Assembly (NCBI RefSeq): GCF_030687535.1
Contig: NZ_CP117437.1
Span: 5,639,501-5,703,500, forward strand
Origin: Pseudomonas sp. FP2335
GTDB taxonomy: Bacteria; Pseudomonadota; Gammaproteobacteria; Pseudomonadales; Pseudomonadaceae
Length of the DNA stretch: 64,000 bases
Reading direction: 5' to 3'
Both the position numbers and the translations under genes were made by a program. The notes under the pieces were generated by a model. The model was not told the origin of the DNA. It searched no databases and was given only the letters and a program-made list of their open reading frames with translations. How positions within the stretch are numbered: position 1 is the first letter of the stretch; every line of letters starts with the position of its first letter. Positions 53,076-62,806 of this stretch are shown here, one piece after another.

Positions 53076-55355
53076 TCAGAGGGTCTTCGCAGAAGCCGGA
53101 TTGATCATCCGCGTCAGCCCCAGATTCTTCAGCGCCAACTGCAGCGAGCTGTGGATAACTTGCGGGTTGTCGATGGTCATCAATTCCGCCAGCAGCTCCT
53201 TCGCCATGCCCAGATCCACCTGGCGCAGCATCCACTTCACCTTTGGCAGGTTGGTGGCGTTCATCGACAGGCTGTCAAAGCCCATCGCCATCAACAGCAC
53301 TGCCGCCGCCGGGTCACCGGCCATTTCGCCGCAGATACTCACCGGCTTGCCTTCGGCATGGGCGTCGCGCACCACATGTTGCAGGGCTTGCAGCACCGCC
53401 GGGTGCAGGTAGTCGTAGAGGTCGGCCACCCGTGGGTTGTTACGGTCCACGGCGAGCAGGTATTGGGTCAGGTCGTTGGAACCCACCGACAGGAAGTCCA
53501 CCTGCCGCGCCAGCTCCTTGGCCTGGTACACCGCCGCCGGGATTTCGATCATCACGCCAATCGGCGGCATCGGTACGTCGGCGCCTTCGTCGCGCACTTC
53601 GCCCCAGGCACGGTGGATCAGGTGCAGCGCCTCTTCCAGCTCATGGGTGCCGGAGATCATCGGCAACAGGATGCGCAGGTTGTTCAGGCCTTCGCTGGCC
53701 TTGAGCATGGCGCGGGTCTGGACGAGGAAAATTTCAGGATGGTCGAGCGTGACACGAATCCCACGCCAGCCGAGGAAGGGGTTGTCTTCCTTGATCGGGA
53801 AATACGACAGTGACTTGTCGCCGCCAATGTCCAGGCTGCGCATGGTCACCGGCAACGGGTGGAAGGCCTGCAATTGCTCGCGATAAATCGCCAGCTGCTC
53901 CTTCTCGCTCGGGAAACGCTGGTTGATCATGAACGGCACTTCGGTGCGGTACAGCCCCACCCCTTCGGCGCCACGCTGTTGCGCGCGGGCCACATCGGCC
54001 AGCAGGCCAGTGTTGACCAGCAGCGGCACGCGATGGCCGTCGGTGGTCACGCACGGCAGTTCGCGCAAGGAATCGAGGCCCAGCGCCAGTTGTTTCTCTT
54101 CTTCAACCACCTCGGCGTATTGCTTGCGCAGCACTTCGCCGGGGTTGGTGAACACCTCGCCGCGATGGCCATCGACAATCATGTCGATGCCGTCGACCTT
54201 GGCATACGGCAGGTCCACCAGGCCCATCACCGTCGGGATGCCCATGGCCCGGGCCAGGATCGCGACGTGGGAGTTGCCCGAACCGAGTACCGAGACCAGG
54301 CCCACCAGCTTGCCTTCCGGCACTTCGCCCAGTTGGGTCGCGGTCAGTTCTTCACTGACCAGGATGGTCTTGTCGGGGAAGACCATATTGGTGGTGCGAT
54401 CTTCCTGCAGGTACGCCAGCAGACGGCGACCGAGGTCGCGTACATCCGAGGCGCGCTCGCGCAGGTAGTCGTCGTCCATCATTTCGAAGCGGTTGACGTG
54501 ATCGGTGACCACCTGGCGCAGCGCGCCCTGGGCCCACTGGCCGGTCTTGATCACGGTCTTGACTTCGTTACCCAGGGACGCGTCGTCGAGCATCATCTGG
54601 TACACGTCGAACAGCGCACGCTCTTCGGGGCGCAGCTGGGTGGCCAGCTTGTTCGACAGGTTGCGCATGTCGGCGCGCACGCCTTCGAGGGCGGTCTTGA
54701 ACAGTTTGATTTCAGCGTCGATGTCGTTGACGGTCTTGTCCGGCACTACATCCAGGTCCGCCGGCGGCAGCATGACCACCGCCGTACCGACCGCCGCGCC
54801 CGGCGAACCCGGCACGCCGACGAACTTGGCTTCCTGGATGCCCTTGCCCTCACGGCCCAGGCCGCGAATCGAGCCAGTGGCCTCGGCGTGGGCGATTACC
54901 CCGGCGAGCTGCGCGCTCATGGTCACGAGGAAGGCTTCTTCACCTTCGTCGAACTGGCGGCGTTCTTTTTGCTGGATGACCAACACGCCGACGACGCGGC
55001 GGTGGTGAATGATCGGCGCGCCGAGGAACGAGGCGTAGCGCTCCTCGCCGGTTTCGGCAAAGTAGCGGTAACGCGGGTGATCAGCCGCGTTTTCGAGGTT
55101 CAGGGGTTCTTCACGCGTCCCCACCAGGCCCACCAGACCTTCATTGGGCGCCATGCTGACCTTACCGATGGAGCGCTTGTTCAAGCCCTCGGTGGCCATC
55201 AGCACAAAACGGTTGGTCTCGGGGTCCAGCAGGTAAACCGAGCAGACCTGGCTGCCCATGGCTTCCTTGACGCGCAACACAATAATCCCCAACGCCGCCT
55301 TGAGATCCTTGGCGGAGTTAACTTCCTGGACGATCTTGCGCAGCGTATTGAGCAT
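53076..55355 (-). CDS. ptsP: Phosphoenolpyruvate-protein phosphotransferase PtsP (EI-Ntr)
   Basis: First enzyme of the nitrogen-related PTS. The 759-residue protein has an N-terminal GAF domain (about residues 20-165: GSQVCSVYLLDPETNRFVLM, APIIHHRRVVGVLVIQ), then the EI core with the active His in GSGNSHVAILARAMGIPTVMG (read at about residues 352-372) and the PEP-binding C-terminal barrel (GLYRTEVPFM, MIEIPAAVYQAKELA, SVGSNDLTQYLLAVDRNNP). The GAF domain responds to nitrogen signals in related proteins. rppH lies 22 bp upstream in the same operon. A short REPIN-bearing gap follows before the NRDE gene on the other strand. Confidence 0.96.
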   Translation of the reverse strand: MLNTLRKIVQEVNSAKDLKAALGIIVLRVKEAMGSQVCSVYLLDPETNRFVLMATEGLNKRSIGKVSMAPNEGLVGLVGTREEPLNLENAADHPRYRYFAETGEERYASFLGAPIIHHRRVVGVLVIQQKERRQFDEGEEAFLVTMSAQLAGVIAHAEATGSIRGLGREGKGIQEAKFVGVPGSPGAAVGTAVVMLPPADLDVVPDKTVNDIDAEIKLFKTALEGVRADMRNLSNKLATQLRPEERALFDVYQMMLDDASLGNEVKTVIKTGQWAQGALRQVVTDHVNRFEMMDDDYLRERASDVRDLGRRLLAYLQEDRTTNMVFPDKTILVSEELTATQLGEVPEGKLVGLVSVLGSGNSHVAILARAMGIPTVMGLVDLPYAKVDGIDMIVDGHRGEVFTNPGEVLRKQYAEVVEEEKQLALGLDSLRELPCVTTDGHRVPLLVNTGLLADVARAQQRGAEGVGLYRTEVPFMINQRFPSEKEQLAIYREQLQAFHPLPVTMRSLDIGGDKSLSYFPIKEDNPFLGWRGIRVTLDHPEIFLVQTRAMLKASEGLNNLRILLPMISGTHELEEALHLIHRAWGEVRDEGADVPMPPIGVMIEIPAAVYQAKELARQVDFLSVGSNDLTQYLLAVDRNNPRVADLYDYLHPAVLQALQHVVRDAHAEGKPVSICGEMAGDPAAAVLLMAMGFDSLSMNATNLPKVKWMLRQVDLGMAKELLAELMTIDNPQVIHSSLQLALKNLGLTRMINPASAKTL

Positions 55356-55377
55356 GGCTCGGGGTCGAACTCCGTCG

Positions 55378-55857
55378 TCAGTCGCGCGCTAAAAGGCGCG
55401 GGGCAAGCTCTTTGAGAGCGCGACGATAAACCTCGCGCTTGAATGTCACCACCTGGCCCAACGGATACCAATAGCTGACCCAACGCCAGCCATCGAACTC
55501 CGGTTTACCGGTCAAATCCATCCGCACCCGCTGCTCGTTGGAGATCAGGCGCAGGAGAAACCATTTCTGCTTCTGGCCGATACACAGCGGTTGGCTGTGG
55601 GTACGCACCAGGCGTTGCGGCAAACGATAACGCAACCAGCCACGGGTACAGGCCAGAATCTGCACATCTTCGCGCTCAAGGCCGACTTCTTCGTTCAACT
55701 CACGGTACAAGGCGTCTTCAGGGGTTTCGTCGGGGTTGATTCCACCTTGAGGAAACTGCCAGGCATCTTGGTTGATTCGGCGAGCCCATAGCACCTGTCC
55801 GGCATCATTCGTAAGAATAATCCCGACATTAGGACGGAAACCATCGGGGTCGATCAC
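55378..55857 (-). CDS. rppH: RNA pyrophosphohydrolase
   Basis: Nudix hydrolase that removes pyrophosphate from 5'-triphosphate mRNA, triggering decay. The Nudix box is [17 protein letters not shown] followed by NEEVGL. The start is the GTG at 55857, giving a 159-residue protein whose N-terminus [15 protein letters not shown] matches the family; the open frame continues to 55917 but adds unrelated sequence. It is 22 bp upstream of ptsP, and the two are probably co-transcribed, as in other Pseudomonas. Confidence 0.95.
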   Translation of the reverse strand: MIDPDGFRPNVGIILTNDAGQVLWARRINQDAWQFPQGGINPDETPEDALYRELNEEVGLEREDVQILACTRGWLRYRLPQRLVRTHSQPLCIGQKQKWFLLRLISNEQRVRMDLTGKPEFDGWRWVSYWYPLGQVVTFKREVYRRALKELAPRLLARD

Positions 55858-56000
55858 GGCAACAACCTCGCAAACGCATGTCGCCGCATTGTTCCACAAA
55901 GGTTGTTGCAGCGGCAACGAGGCTTCTTAGCTTATGTGCACTCTTGTGAAAAGACCGTATTCTGGACGCCTTTTTACAGACATTTCAGCGAGTAACTGCA

Positions 56001-56657
56001 ATGCGCCTGGCTTTATTCGACTTGGACAACACCCTTCTCGGCGGCGACAGCGATCACGCCTGGGGCGATTACCTCTGTGAACGCGGGATTCTCGACCCGA
56101 TCGCCTACAAGGCCCGCAATGACGAGTTTTACCAGGATTACCTGGCCGGCAAGCTGGACAACGCCGCCTACCTGAACTTCAGCCTGGAAATCCTCGGCCG
56201 TACCGAGATGGCCCAACTCGACGAGTGGCACCGCGATTTCATGCGCGACTGCGTCGAGCCACTGATGCTGCCCGGCGCCGTGGAACTGCTGGCCAAGCAC
56301 CGCGCCGCCGGCGACACGCTGGTGATCATCACCGCCACCAACCGTTTCGTCACCGCGCCGATTGCCGCACGCCTGGGCGTGGAAACCCTGATTGCCACCG
56401 AATGCGAGATGGAAGATGGCCGCTACACCGGGCGCAGCACCGACGTGCCGTGCTTCCGGGAAGGCAAGGTGACGCGTTTGAATCGGTGGTTGGAAGAAAC
56501 CGGATTCAGCCTGGAAGGCAGCTATTTCTATAGCGATTCGATGAATGACCTGCCGTTGCTGGAGCAAGTGACGCACGCGGTGGCGGTGGATCCGGACCCG
56601 AATTTGCGGGCTGAGGCCGAAAAGCGCGGCTGGCCGGTGATTACGCTGCGTAGCTGA
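56001..56657 (+). CDS. HAD-IB family phosphatase (SerB-like)
   Basis: A 218-residue HAD hydrolase. Motif I is [17 protein letters not shown] (D7, D9), motif [12 protein letters not shown], motif III near [11 protein letters not shown] and motif [16 protein letters not shown]. This is the HAD-IB subgroup that includes phosphoserine phosphatase and related enzymes; the substrate is not known. It stands alone, divergent from rppH, with a REP pair after it. Confidence 0.9.
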   Translation: MRLALFDLDNTLLGGDSDHAWGDYLCERGILDPIAYKARNDEFYQDYLAGKLDNAAYLNFSLEILGRTEMAQLDEWHRDFMRDCVEPLMLPGAVELLAKHRAAGDTLVIITATNRFVTAPIAARLGVETLIATECEMEDGRYTGRSTDVPCFREGKVTRLNRWLEETGFSLEGSYFYSDSMNDLPLLEQVTHAVAVDPDPNLRAEAEKRGWPVITLRS

Positions 56658-56663
56658 TGGCCC

Positions 56664-56749
56664 CTTCGCGAGCAAGCCCGCTCCCACATTTTGACCGTAT
56701 TCTCATGTTGGAACTCGGTCGAGTGTGGGAGCGGGCTTGCTCGCGAATG
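56664..56749. repeat. REP pair, tail-to-tail, after the HAD gene
   Basis: CTTCGCGAGCAAGCCCGCTC, a spacer (TTTTGACCGTATTCTCATGT and on) and GTGTGGGAGCGGGCTTGCTC. The spacer resembles the one at 33630-33661 in reverse orientation (TTGACCG...TCTCATGTTG). It lies between the convergent HAD and DUF2269 genes. Confidence 0.88.
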
Positions 56750-56770
56750 CAGGCGACTCGGTCTTGCGCC

Positions 56771-57184
56771 TTAAACCGGCTTAGCGCCCATGAGCCCCGC
56801 AATCGCCACGAACCCCACCAGGCTGACCACCGCCAGCACCAGGGTGAAATTCAGGCTGCCGCCCTCGCCTTTACGCAGGCGATTAAGCCGCGCCACCAGC
56901 CAGAACCAGGCCAGCGCCGCTACGGTATAGAGGATGCTGGAGCCCAGGATCCAGGTCTGCCCCAGCGGCCAGCCGACCAAATGCACCAGCCACCAGCCGG
57001 TGAACGGCATGCTGACTACGCAGATCCCCATCAGCAACCAGACGAAGGCCCACGGCCGCTGCACGGTGACCGCCGGGCCGGCACTGCGTTTGCGCCAGGC
57101 CAACAGCGCCAGGCCGAGGCCGCTGAGCAGCAGCAACACGGTGGCCGCGATGTGGATAACTTTCAGGGTGATCAGGGTTTGCAT
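56771..57184 (-). CDS. DUF2269 family membrane protein
   Basis: A 137-residue protein with four hydrophobic helices (about residues 5-28, 44-66, 75-95 and 112-132) and a HIAATVLLLLSGLGLALLAW opening that fits DUF2269, a group of small integral membrane proteins of unknown function. It lies 41 bp downstream of ilvA on the same strand and may share its transcript. Confidence 0.78.
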   Translation of the reverse strand: MQTLITLKVIHIAATVLLLLSGLGLALLAWRKRSAGPAVTVQRPWAFVWLLMGICVVSMPFTGWWLVHLVGWPLGQTWILGSSILYTVAALAWFWLVARLNRLRKGEGGSLNFTLVLAVVSLVGFVAIAGLMGAKPV

Positions 57185-57225
57185 ATCTCGAATCTCTCAA
57201 AGGCCACCCCAATCAGCGTAGTCGC

Positions 57226-58740
57226 TCAACCGAGGAACAGTTTGTAGGCCGGGTTATCGCTTTCATCCCAGTACGGGTAGCCGATGGCTTCCAGGGCTGC
57301 CGGTACCAGGTGACGCTCGTTCGCCGGCACTTGCAGGCCTGCGACCACACGGCCGTCAGCTGCGCCGTGGTTGCGATAGTGGAACATCGAGATGTTCCAG
57401 CGCCCGCCTAATTTGTTAAGAAAGTTGAACAAGGCTCCCGGGCGCTCCGGGAATTCGAAGCGAAACACCACTTCATTGCTGACGTGCGCCGCATGCCCGC
57501 CGACCATATGGCGGATGTGCAACTTGGCCAGTTCGTTCTCGGTCAGGTCCAGCACCGGGAAACCCTGGCCGGTAAGGCTGGCGATCAAGGCACTGCGCGG
57601 GTCGTTTTCCGGGTGGGTCTGCACACCGACAAAGATGTGCGCCTCGCTGCCAGAGTGGAAGCGGTAGTTGAATTCGGTGATCTGGCGCTTGCCCACGGCC
57701 TCGCAGAACGCCTTGAAGCTGCCCGGCTTCTCGGGGATGGTCACGGCGATAATCGCTTCACGGCCTTCGCCCAGCTCGGCGCGCTCGGCTACGTGGCGCA
57801 GGCGGTCGAAGTTGACGTTGGCACCGGAGTCGATGGCCACCAGGGTTTGCCCGGTGACGCCACGGGTCTCGACGTACTTCTTGATGCCAGCCACACCCAG
57901 CGCGCCTGCCGGCTCGGTGATGGAACGGGTGTCGTCGTAGATGTCCTTGATCGCCGCACAGATTTCATCGGTGCTCACGGTGATCACTTCATCCACATAG
58001 TGCTTGCAGATGTCGAAGGTGTGCTGGCCGATTTGCGCCACCGCCACGCCATCGGCAAATAGCCCGACGGTCGGCAGTACCACGCGCTCACCTGCGGCCA
58101 GCGCGGCTTGCAGGCAGTTGGAGTCGTCCGGCTCAACGCCGATGACCTTGATGTCCGGCCGCAGGTATTTCACGTACGCCGCGATACCGGCGATCAGCCC
58201 GCCGCCGCCCACGGGTACGAAGATCGCGTCCAACGGCCCCGGGTGCTGGCGCAGGATTTCCATCGCCACGGTGCCCTGCCCGGCAATGGTGTGCGGATCA
58301 TCGTAGGGGTGAATGTAGACGTAGCCCTTTTCGTCGACCAGTTTCAGCGAGTAGGCCAGGGCTTCCGGGAAGGAATCACCGTGCAACACCACCTTGCCAC
58401 CACGGGAGCGCACACCTTCAACCTTGATCTCAGGGGTGGTCTTGGGCATCACGATGGTGGCCTTGACCCCCAGCACCTTGGCGGCCAGGGCCAGGCCTTG
58501 GGCATGGTTGCCCGCCGAGGCCGTGACCACACCGCGGGCACGCTCCTCGCTGCTCAATTGGGTCAGCTTGTTGTAGGCGCCGCGAATCTTGAACGAGAAC
58601 ACCGGCTGCAAGTCTTCACGCTTGAGCCAGACCTTGTTGCCCAGCCGCTCGGAGAGCTGGCGGGCGGTCTGCAGCGGGGTTTCTACGGCAACGTCGTAGA
58701 CGCGGGAGGTGAGGATCTTTTTGACGTACTGTTCAAGCAT
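57226..58740 (-). CDS. ilvA: Biosynthetic threonine deaminase
   Basis: Converts threonine to 2-oxobutanoate, the first step of isoleucine synthesis. The 504-residue PLP enzyme has the cofactor Lys in [12 protein letters not shown], the phosphate-binding [13 protein letters not shown] and two C-terminal ACT-like regulatory domains (about residues 320-410 and 415-500), the feedback sites for isoleucine. The ATG at 58740 gives the usual start ([17 protein letters not shown]); the open frame extends to 58881 but without likeness to the family. It is divergent from rpiA. DUF2269 follows. Confidence 0.96.
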   Translation of the reverse strand: MLEQYVKKILTSRVYDVAVETPLQTARQLSERLGNKVWLKREDLQPVFSFKIRGAYNKLTQLSSEERARGVVTASAGNHAQGLALAAKVLGVKATIVMPKTTPEIKVEGVRSRGGKVVLHGDSFPEALAYSLKLVDEKGYVYIHPYDDPHTIAGQGTVAMEILRQHPGPLDAIFVPVGGGGLIAGIAAYVKYLRPDIKVIGVEPDDSNCLQAALAAGERVVLPTVGLFADGVAVAQIGQHTFDICKHYVDEVITVSTDEICAAIKDIYDDTRSITEPAGALGVAGIKKYVETRGVTGQTLVAIDSGANVNFDRLRHVAERAELGEGREAIIAVTIPEKPGSFKAFCEAVGKRQITEFNYRFHSGSEAHIFVGVQTHPENDPRSALIASLTGQGFPVLDLTENELAKLHIRHMVGGHAAHVSNEVVFRFEFPERPGALFNFLNKLGGRWNISMFHYRNHGAADGRVVAGLQVPANERHLVPAALEAIGYPYWDESDNPAYKLFLG

Positions 58741-58833
58741 CGGCGGGCATCTACTTTCACGGTTTGGCAGGGCCAAGGAGTCTAACCCGGCTTTTGGCCG
58801 GGCGACCACACGAATCCAGAGGTTTTGTTGGGT

Positions 58834-58839
58834 TATACT
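58834..58839 (+). promoter_or_regulatory. Candidate -10 element for rpiA
   Basis: TATACT lies 41 bp before the rpiA start in the gap between the divergent ilvA and rpiA genes. No good -35 hexamer is seen at normal spacing. Confidence 0.35.
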
Positions 58840-58879
58840 CGCGCCCCTCGATAACTCCCCCGCCCGTTCCGGAGCCCGC

Positions 58880-59551
58880 ATGACCCAGGATCAACTCAAA
58901 CAGGCAGTGGCCCAAGCCGCTGTCGATTTAATCCTTCCCAAACTCGACGACAAGAGCATCGTCGGTGTCGGCACCGGCTCCACCGCCAACTGCTTTATCG
59001 ATGCGCTGGCCCAGCACAAGGGCGCATTCGACGGCGCCGTGGCCAGCTCCGAAGCCACCGCTGCACGCCTCAAGGGCCATGGCATTCCGGTGTACGAGCT
59101 CAACACCGTGAGCGACCTGGAGTTCTACGTCGATGGCGCCGATGAAAGCGACGCGCACCTGAACCTGATCAAAGGCGGCGGCGCAGCCCTGACCCGCGAG
59201 AAGATCGTCGCGGCCGTGGCCAAGACCTTCATCTGCATCGCCGACGCCAGCAAGCTGGTACCGGTGCTCGGCGCGTTCCCGCTGCCGGTGGAAGTGATCC
59301 CGATGGCCCGCAGCCACGTGGCCCGCGAGCTGGTAAAACTGGGCGGCGACCCGGTTTACCGTGAGGGCGTGTTGACCGATAACGGCAACATCATCCTGGA
59401 TGTGTTCAATATGCAGATCACCAACCCGGTGGAGCTGGAAACCCAGATCAATGCCATCGTCGGCGTGGTCACCAATGGTTTGTTCGCTGCGCGCCCGGCT
59501 GATGTACTGCTGCTGGGCACCGCTGAAGGTGTGAAAACCCTCAAGGCCTAA
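58880..59551 (+). CDS. rpiA: Ribose-5-phosphate isomerase A
   Basis: Interconverts ribose 5-phosphate and ribulose 5-phosphate in the pentose phosphate pathway. The 223-residue protein has [38 protein letters not shown] with the catalytic acid, and [15 protein letters not shown]. The frame is open upstream over ilvA's start but the ATG at 58880 (CGGAG before it) gives the family N-terminus. A short palindromic REP remnant follows. Confidence 0.97.
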   Translation: MTQDQLKQAVAQAAVDLILPKLDDKSIVGVGTGSTANCFIDALAQHKGAFDGAVASSEATAARLKGHGIPVYELNTVSDLEFYVDGADESDAHLNLIKGGGAALTREKIVAAVAKTFICIADASKLVPVLGAFPLPVEVIPMARSHVARELVKLGGDPVYREGVLTDNGNIILDVFNMQITNPVELETQINAIVGVVTNGLFAARPADVLLLGTAEGVKTLKA

Positions 59552-59569
59552 GGCTCACTGCCTCGCTTT

Positions 59570-59592
59570 ATGTGGGAGCCAGCTCCCACATT
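59570..59592. repeat. Collapsed REP palindrome after rpiA
   Basis: ATGTGGGAGCCAGCTCCCAC and two more bases form a short palindrome: the outer ends of a REPIN with the middle lost. It lies 18 bp after the rpiA stop and may now act as a terminator-like hairpin. Confidence 0.75.
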
Positions 59593-59830
59593 TGATCCCC
59601 TCGCTCACAGCACCCATGTAACAAAAACGCTACTTTTCGCAGCCCCCCTCGCCAAAATCGTGCGCCACGTCACGACACTCAACACCGCCACTGGTATCAA
59701 ATCCGTTACAAATTACAGCCAGGCGACTCACCCGTTTAACAATGCGCCAAATCACAATCGCCCAGGGAATGAGGCGCACATTGTGCAAAGGTCTGGGCTT
59801 GAACATCCCCATCACCTCAAGGAAGACCTT

Positions 59831-61777
59831 GTGATAAAGCCCCTAGCACTTGCTATCAGCGCGGCCTGCGCCCTGCTGCCGACCCACCTCCTGGCCTACG
59901 ACTACGGCGAGCACGCCAACACCACCCTGGAAAAACTGATCAACGACTACCCCGGCCGTTATCGCGGCACGGCCAACTTCGCCGGGGCCGCCGATTGGAT
60001 GCAGAGCCAGATGGGCACGGCCTACAGCATCAGCCGCCAGGACTTCACCTGGAACAACGGCAGTCGCGCGTCGCAAAACGTGGTGGCCTACGCCGCCGGC
60101 ACCAAACCGCAGTACGTGGTGATTGGCGCACACTTCGACACCTTCTTCGGCCGCCCGACCCTGCAAGGCCTGGACGACAACGGCTCCGGCGCCAGCGTGC
60201 TGACGGAAGTGGCGAAGAACCTTGGCGGCCTGCAACTGGAAAACGGCTTGCAGATCGTCGGCTTTGGCGCCGAAGAGGAAGGCCTGCGCGGTTCGCGGGC
60301 GTTTGTCGCGTCGCTGAGCGCCAGCCAGCGCGCGAACATGCTGGCGATGATCAACCTCGACAGCCTGATCACCGGCGACATGATGTACGCCCACGCCGGC
60401 CAGAACAGCACCGCCAACCCGGCCTTGGCGTCGTTGCGCGAGCACACCTTTGAGATCGCCAAGGAATTGAACATCCCGCTGTTCACCAACCCCGGCCTGG
60501 ACCCGCAATACCCCAAAGGCACCGGCTGCTGCAGCGATGGCGAGCCCTTCGAACCGCTGAACATCCCGATTCTGTATATAGAAGCCACCAACTGGGAACT
60601 GGGCGACCTCGACGGTTACACCCAGACCGACAACCCGAAGATCCCCGGCGGCTCGACCTGGCACGACCCCGCCGAAGACAACAAGGCCGTGCTCACCGAC
60701 GCCTTCGGCCAGGCGCGCATCGATCAACGCCTGCGCGACTATTCGCGCCTGCTCAGCCGCCTCGTGCTGGAGTTGACCAACGCCGACCTGATGGCCTCCA
60801 CCGCCTCGGGCGGCGCCGTTGCGCGCAATATGCAGGACAACCTGCAACGCCAGCACCAGGCCATGGTGCGCCTGCATGACCGGCGCTGGCTGACCTTGCA
60901 GTCGGCCAGCCGCGAGGTTGGCAGCTTTGATGGCGAGATCGGCGTGGACGGCGAATACAACCCGGACAGCGGCTTCGATACTGCCCCCAACCCCGAAGCG
61001 CGACGCGTGGGCCTGCATGCGCTGGGCGACTATCAACTGACCCCGAGCCTGAACATCGGCGCCAGCCTAAGCTACCTCAACGGCCGTGACACGCTTGAGC
61101 ACCGTGGCAAACTCGACAGCGACACTTGGCAAGCCGCGGCCTATGCGCTGCTCAACGATGGCGGGCCGAGCTGGCTGGCCGGCGACCTGAGCATCGGCCA
61201 CACCCGCTTCGAGTCCAAGCGCAACCTGCTGATCCAGGCGAATGGCGGGCCGATCCTGCTCAACCAGCAATTGACCGGCAACACCGACGCCCTGACCCTG
61301 GGCGCGCGCGTGCTGGGTGGCTATGACTTTGACTTCGGCGCCATCAAGAGCGGGCCTTTTGCAGGCCTGGACTACAGCCACTCGCGTATCGATAAATTCC
61401 GCGAAAAGCAGGACCTGCGCACGGCCCTGACCTACGAGGAACAGTCTTTCGACTCCCTGGAAGCCAGCCTCGGCTGGCGCGTGCGAGGCGCTGTCGCCCT
61501 GCCCTACGGCCTCAACCTGCTGCCTTACGGCGACATCGCTTGGGTCAAGGAGATGGCTGACGGCCGCCTGGACGACCTGCAACTGACCGCCCGCGCCGAC
61601 GGCCAGGCGCGCACCGCCAAGCTGGGTTCAGCGGACAAGAGCTTTGGTCGCGCGCAAGTCGGCAGCCAATTGGCGATCACCCCGCAGCTGGGAGTATTTG
61701 CCGAGGTCAACGGCCGCCTGGGCCACAGCGAAGGCAGCCAGACCGGCTACTCGCTGGGGGTGCAATGGATGTTCTGA
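59831..61777 (+). CDS. aaaA: Autotransporter aminopeptidase AaaA
   Basis: A 648-residue surface aminopeptidase. A signal peptide (about residues 1-21, ending LLA-YD) precedes an M28 zinc peptidase domain with the metal ligands in IGAHFDTF (His), GLDDNGSGA (Asp), GFGAEEEGLRGS (Glu pair), INLDSL (Asp) and TWHDPAEDN (His). From about residue 380 the sequence changes to an autotransporter beta-barrel that ends with an aromatic residue (SLGVQWMF). In P. aeruginosa AaaA (PA0328, 647 residues) removes N-terminal arginine and also lies next to rpiA. The start is the GTG at 59831, with AAGGAAG before it; the open frame upstream contains the REP remnant. Confidence 0.9.
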   Translation: MIKPLALAISAACALLPTHLLAYDYGEHANTTLEKLINDYPGRYRGTANFAGAADWMQSQMGTAYSISRQDFTWNNGSRASQNVVAYAAGTKPQYVVIGAHFDTFFGRPTLQGLDDNGSGASVLTEVAKNLGGLQLENGLQIVGFGAEEEGLRGSRAFVASLSASQRANMLAMINLDSLITGDMMYAHAGQNSTANPALASLREHTFEIAKELNIPLFTNPGLDPQYPKGTGCCSDGEPFEPLNIPILYIEATNWELGDLDGYTQTDNPKIPGGSTWHDPAEDNKAVLTDAFGQARIDQRLRDYSRLLSRLVLELTNADLMASTASGGAVARNMQDNLQRQHQAMVRLHDRRWLTLQSASREVGSFDGEIGVDGEYNPDSGFDTAPNPEARRVGLHALGDYQLTPSLNIGASLSYLNGRDTLEHRGKLDSDTWQAAAYALLNDGGPSWLAGDLSIGHTRFESKRNLLIQANGGPILLNQQLTGNTDALTLGARVLGGYDFDFGAIKSGPFAGLDYSHSRIDKFREKQDLRTALTYEEQSFDSLEASLGWRVRGAVALPYGLNLLPYGDIAWVKEMADGRLDDLQLTARADGQARTAKLGSADKSFGRAQVGSQLAITPQLGVFAEVNGRLGHSEGSQTGYSLGVQWMF

Positions 61778-62686
61778 TCAGGGCTTCTTGAACACGTAGA
61801 ACAGGTTGGGCTCACTGGTCAGGTACAACGTACCGTCATCGTCCATGGCGATCCCTTCGGCCTGAGGCACGCGTTTTTTCAGGCCATGGCGCCCGTTGAG
61901 CAGCGACAAACTGCTCAACGGGCGACCGTCGACATCCAGCTCCAACACCAGAAACGACTCATCCGACAGCGCCAGCAAATGGCCGCTGCGCTCATCGTAT
62001 TGCAGGCTCGACAGGTCACGCACAAACAGCCCGGCATCGCGCTTGGGGTTGTTGATCACATGCACCGAGTAGGTTTTTTCCGGCTTGAAATGGGGAAAGC
62101 CGTGAATCTCGTAGATCAGCATCGGGTCGCGCTCCTTGGCCACGAACAGACGCTTGCCCTGCGAGTCATAGGCCAGCCCTTCAAAGCCCTTGTTGCCACC
62201 CATGTGCAGGCCCAGGACCATTTGCTCGGCGTCGGCGGCATCGAGGAACTGCGTGTCGTCATCCACATGCACCTTGATCAGCCGCTGCTGGCGCTCGTCG
62301 CTGATGACGTAGATGCTCTCGCTGATGAATTCCACCGCCTCGGCATCCCCAAACCCCACCAGGGGGATGCGCCGCAGGATCTTGCCTTCCAGCGACAGTT
62401 CGATCAGCTCCGGGTTTCTATTGGTGACAGTAAACAGGCTCTTGCGCACCGGGTCGTAAGTCAGGGCCGACACATCACTGTCCAGGCCTTCGATGACCTG
62501 GGCCTCAAGGGTCACACGGTAATCGGCCAGGCCTATGGAATGCTCATTGGCTGGCTGGCGCCACGCCAGAAAGTTGAACCAGCCACGCTCGAACAGGCGA
62601 AATTCTTGCGCAACCACTGCAGCGCTGATCAGGGCGATCAGCGCAAGTAGCAGGAGGATAGGTGTGGGGCGGACAAGTCGGCGCAT
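61778..62686 (-). CDS. SdiA-regulated family protein, copy 1
   Basis: A 302-residue protein with an N-terminal hydrophobic signal or anchor (about residues 9-26) and a beta-propeller-like periplasmic domain of the SdiA-regulated (PF06977-type) family: SALTYDPVRKSLFTVTNRNP, IYVISDERQQRLIKV, GFEGLAYDSQGKRLFVAKER and AEGIAMDDDGTLYLTSEPNL. Function unknown. Its stop directly abuts the aaaA stop on the other strand. It lies 120 bp downstream of a paralogue with the same architecture. Confidence 0.85.
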   Translation of the reverse strand: MRRLVRPTPILLLLALIALISAAVVAQEFRLFERGWFNFLAWRQPANEHSIGLADYRVTLEAQVIEGLDSDVSALTYDPVRKSLFTVTNRNPELIELSLEGKILRRIPLVGFGDAEAVEFISESIYVISDERQQRLIKVHVDDDTQFLDAADAEQMVLGLHMGGNKGFEGLAYDSQGKRLFVAKERDPMLIYEIHGFPHFKPEKTYSVHVINNPKRDAGLFVRDLSSLQYDERSGHLLALSDESFLVLELDVDGRPLSSLSLLNGRHGLKKRVPQAEGIAMDDDGTLYLTSEPNLFYVFKKP

Positions 62687-62806
62687 CGGGCGGGCTCAAA
62701 GTCAAAGGTGGCGCATGAATATCACGCCCGTCTGAATTTAAACTTAAACGCGCCCTGGTGTCTGGTGGATGCCGTTCTTAGAGAACTATCCGACGTAACC
62801 GAGGTG

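Noticed and set aside
53859..55415. Plus-strand frame of 518 codons over ptsP
   Set aside because: Antisense to the well-supported EI-Ntr gene; composition is typical of high-GC shadows.
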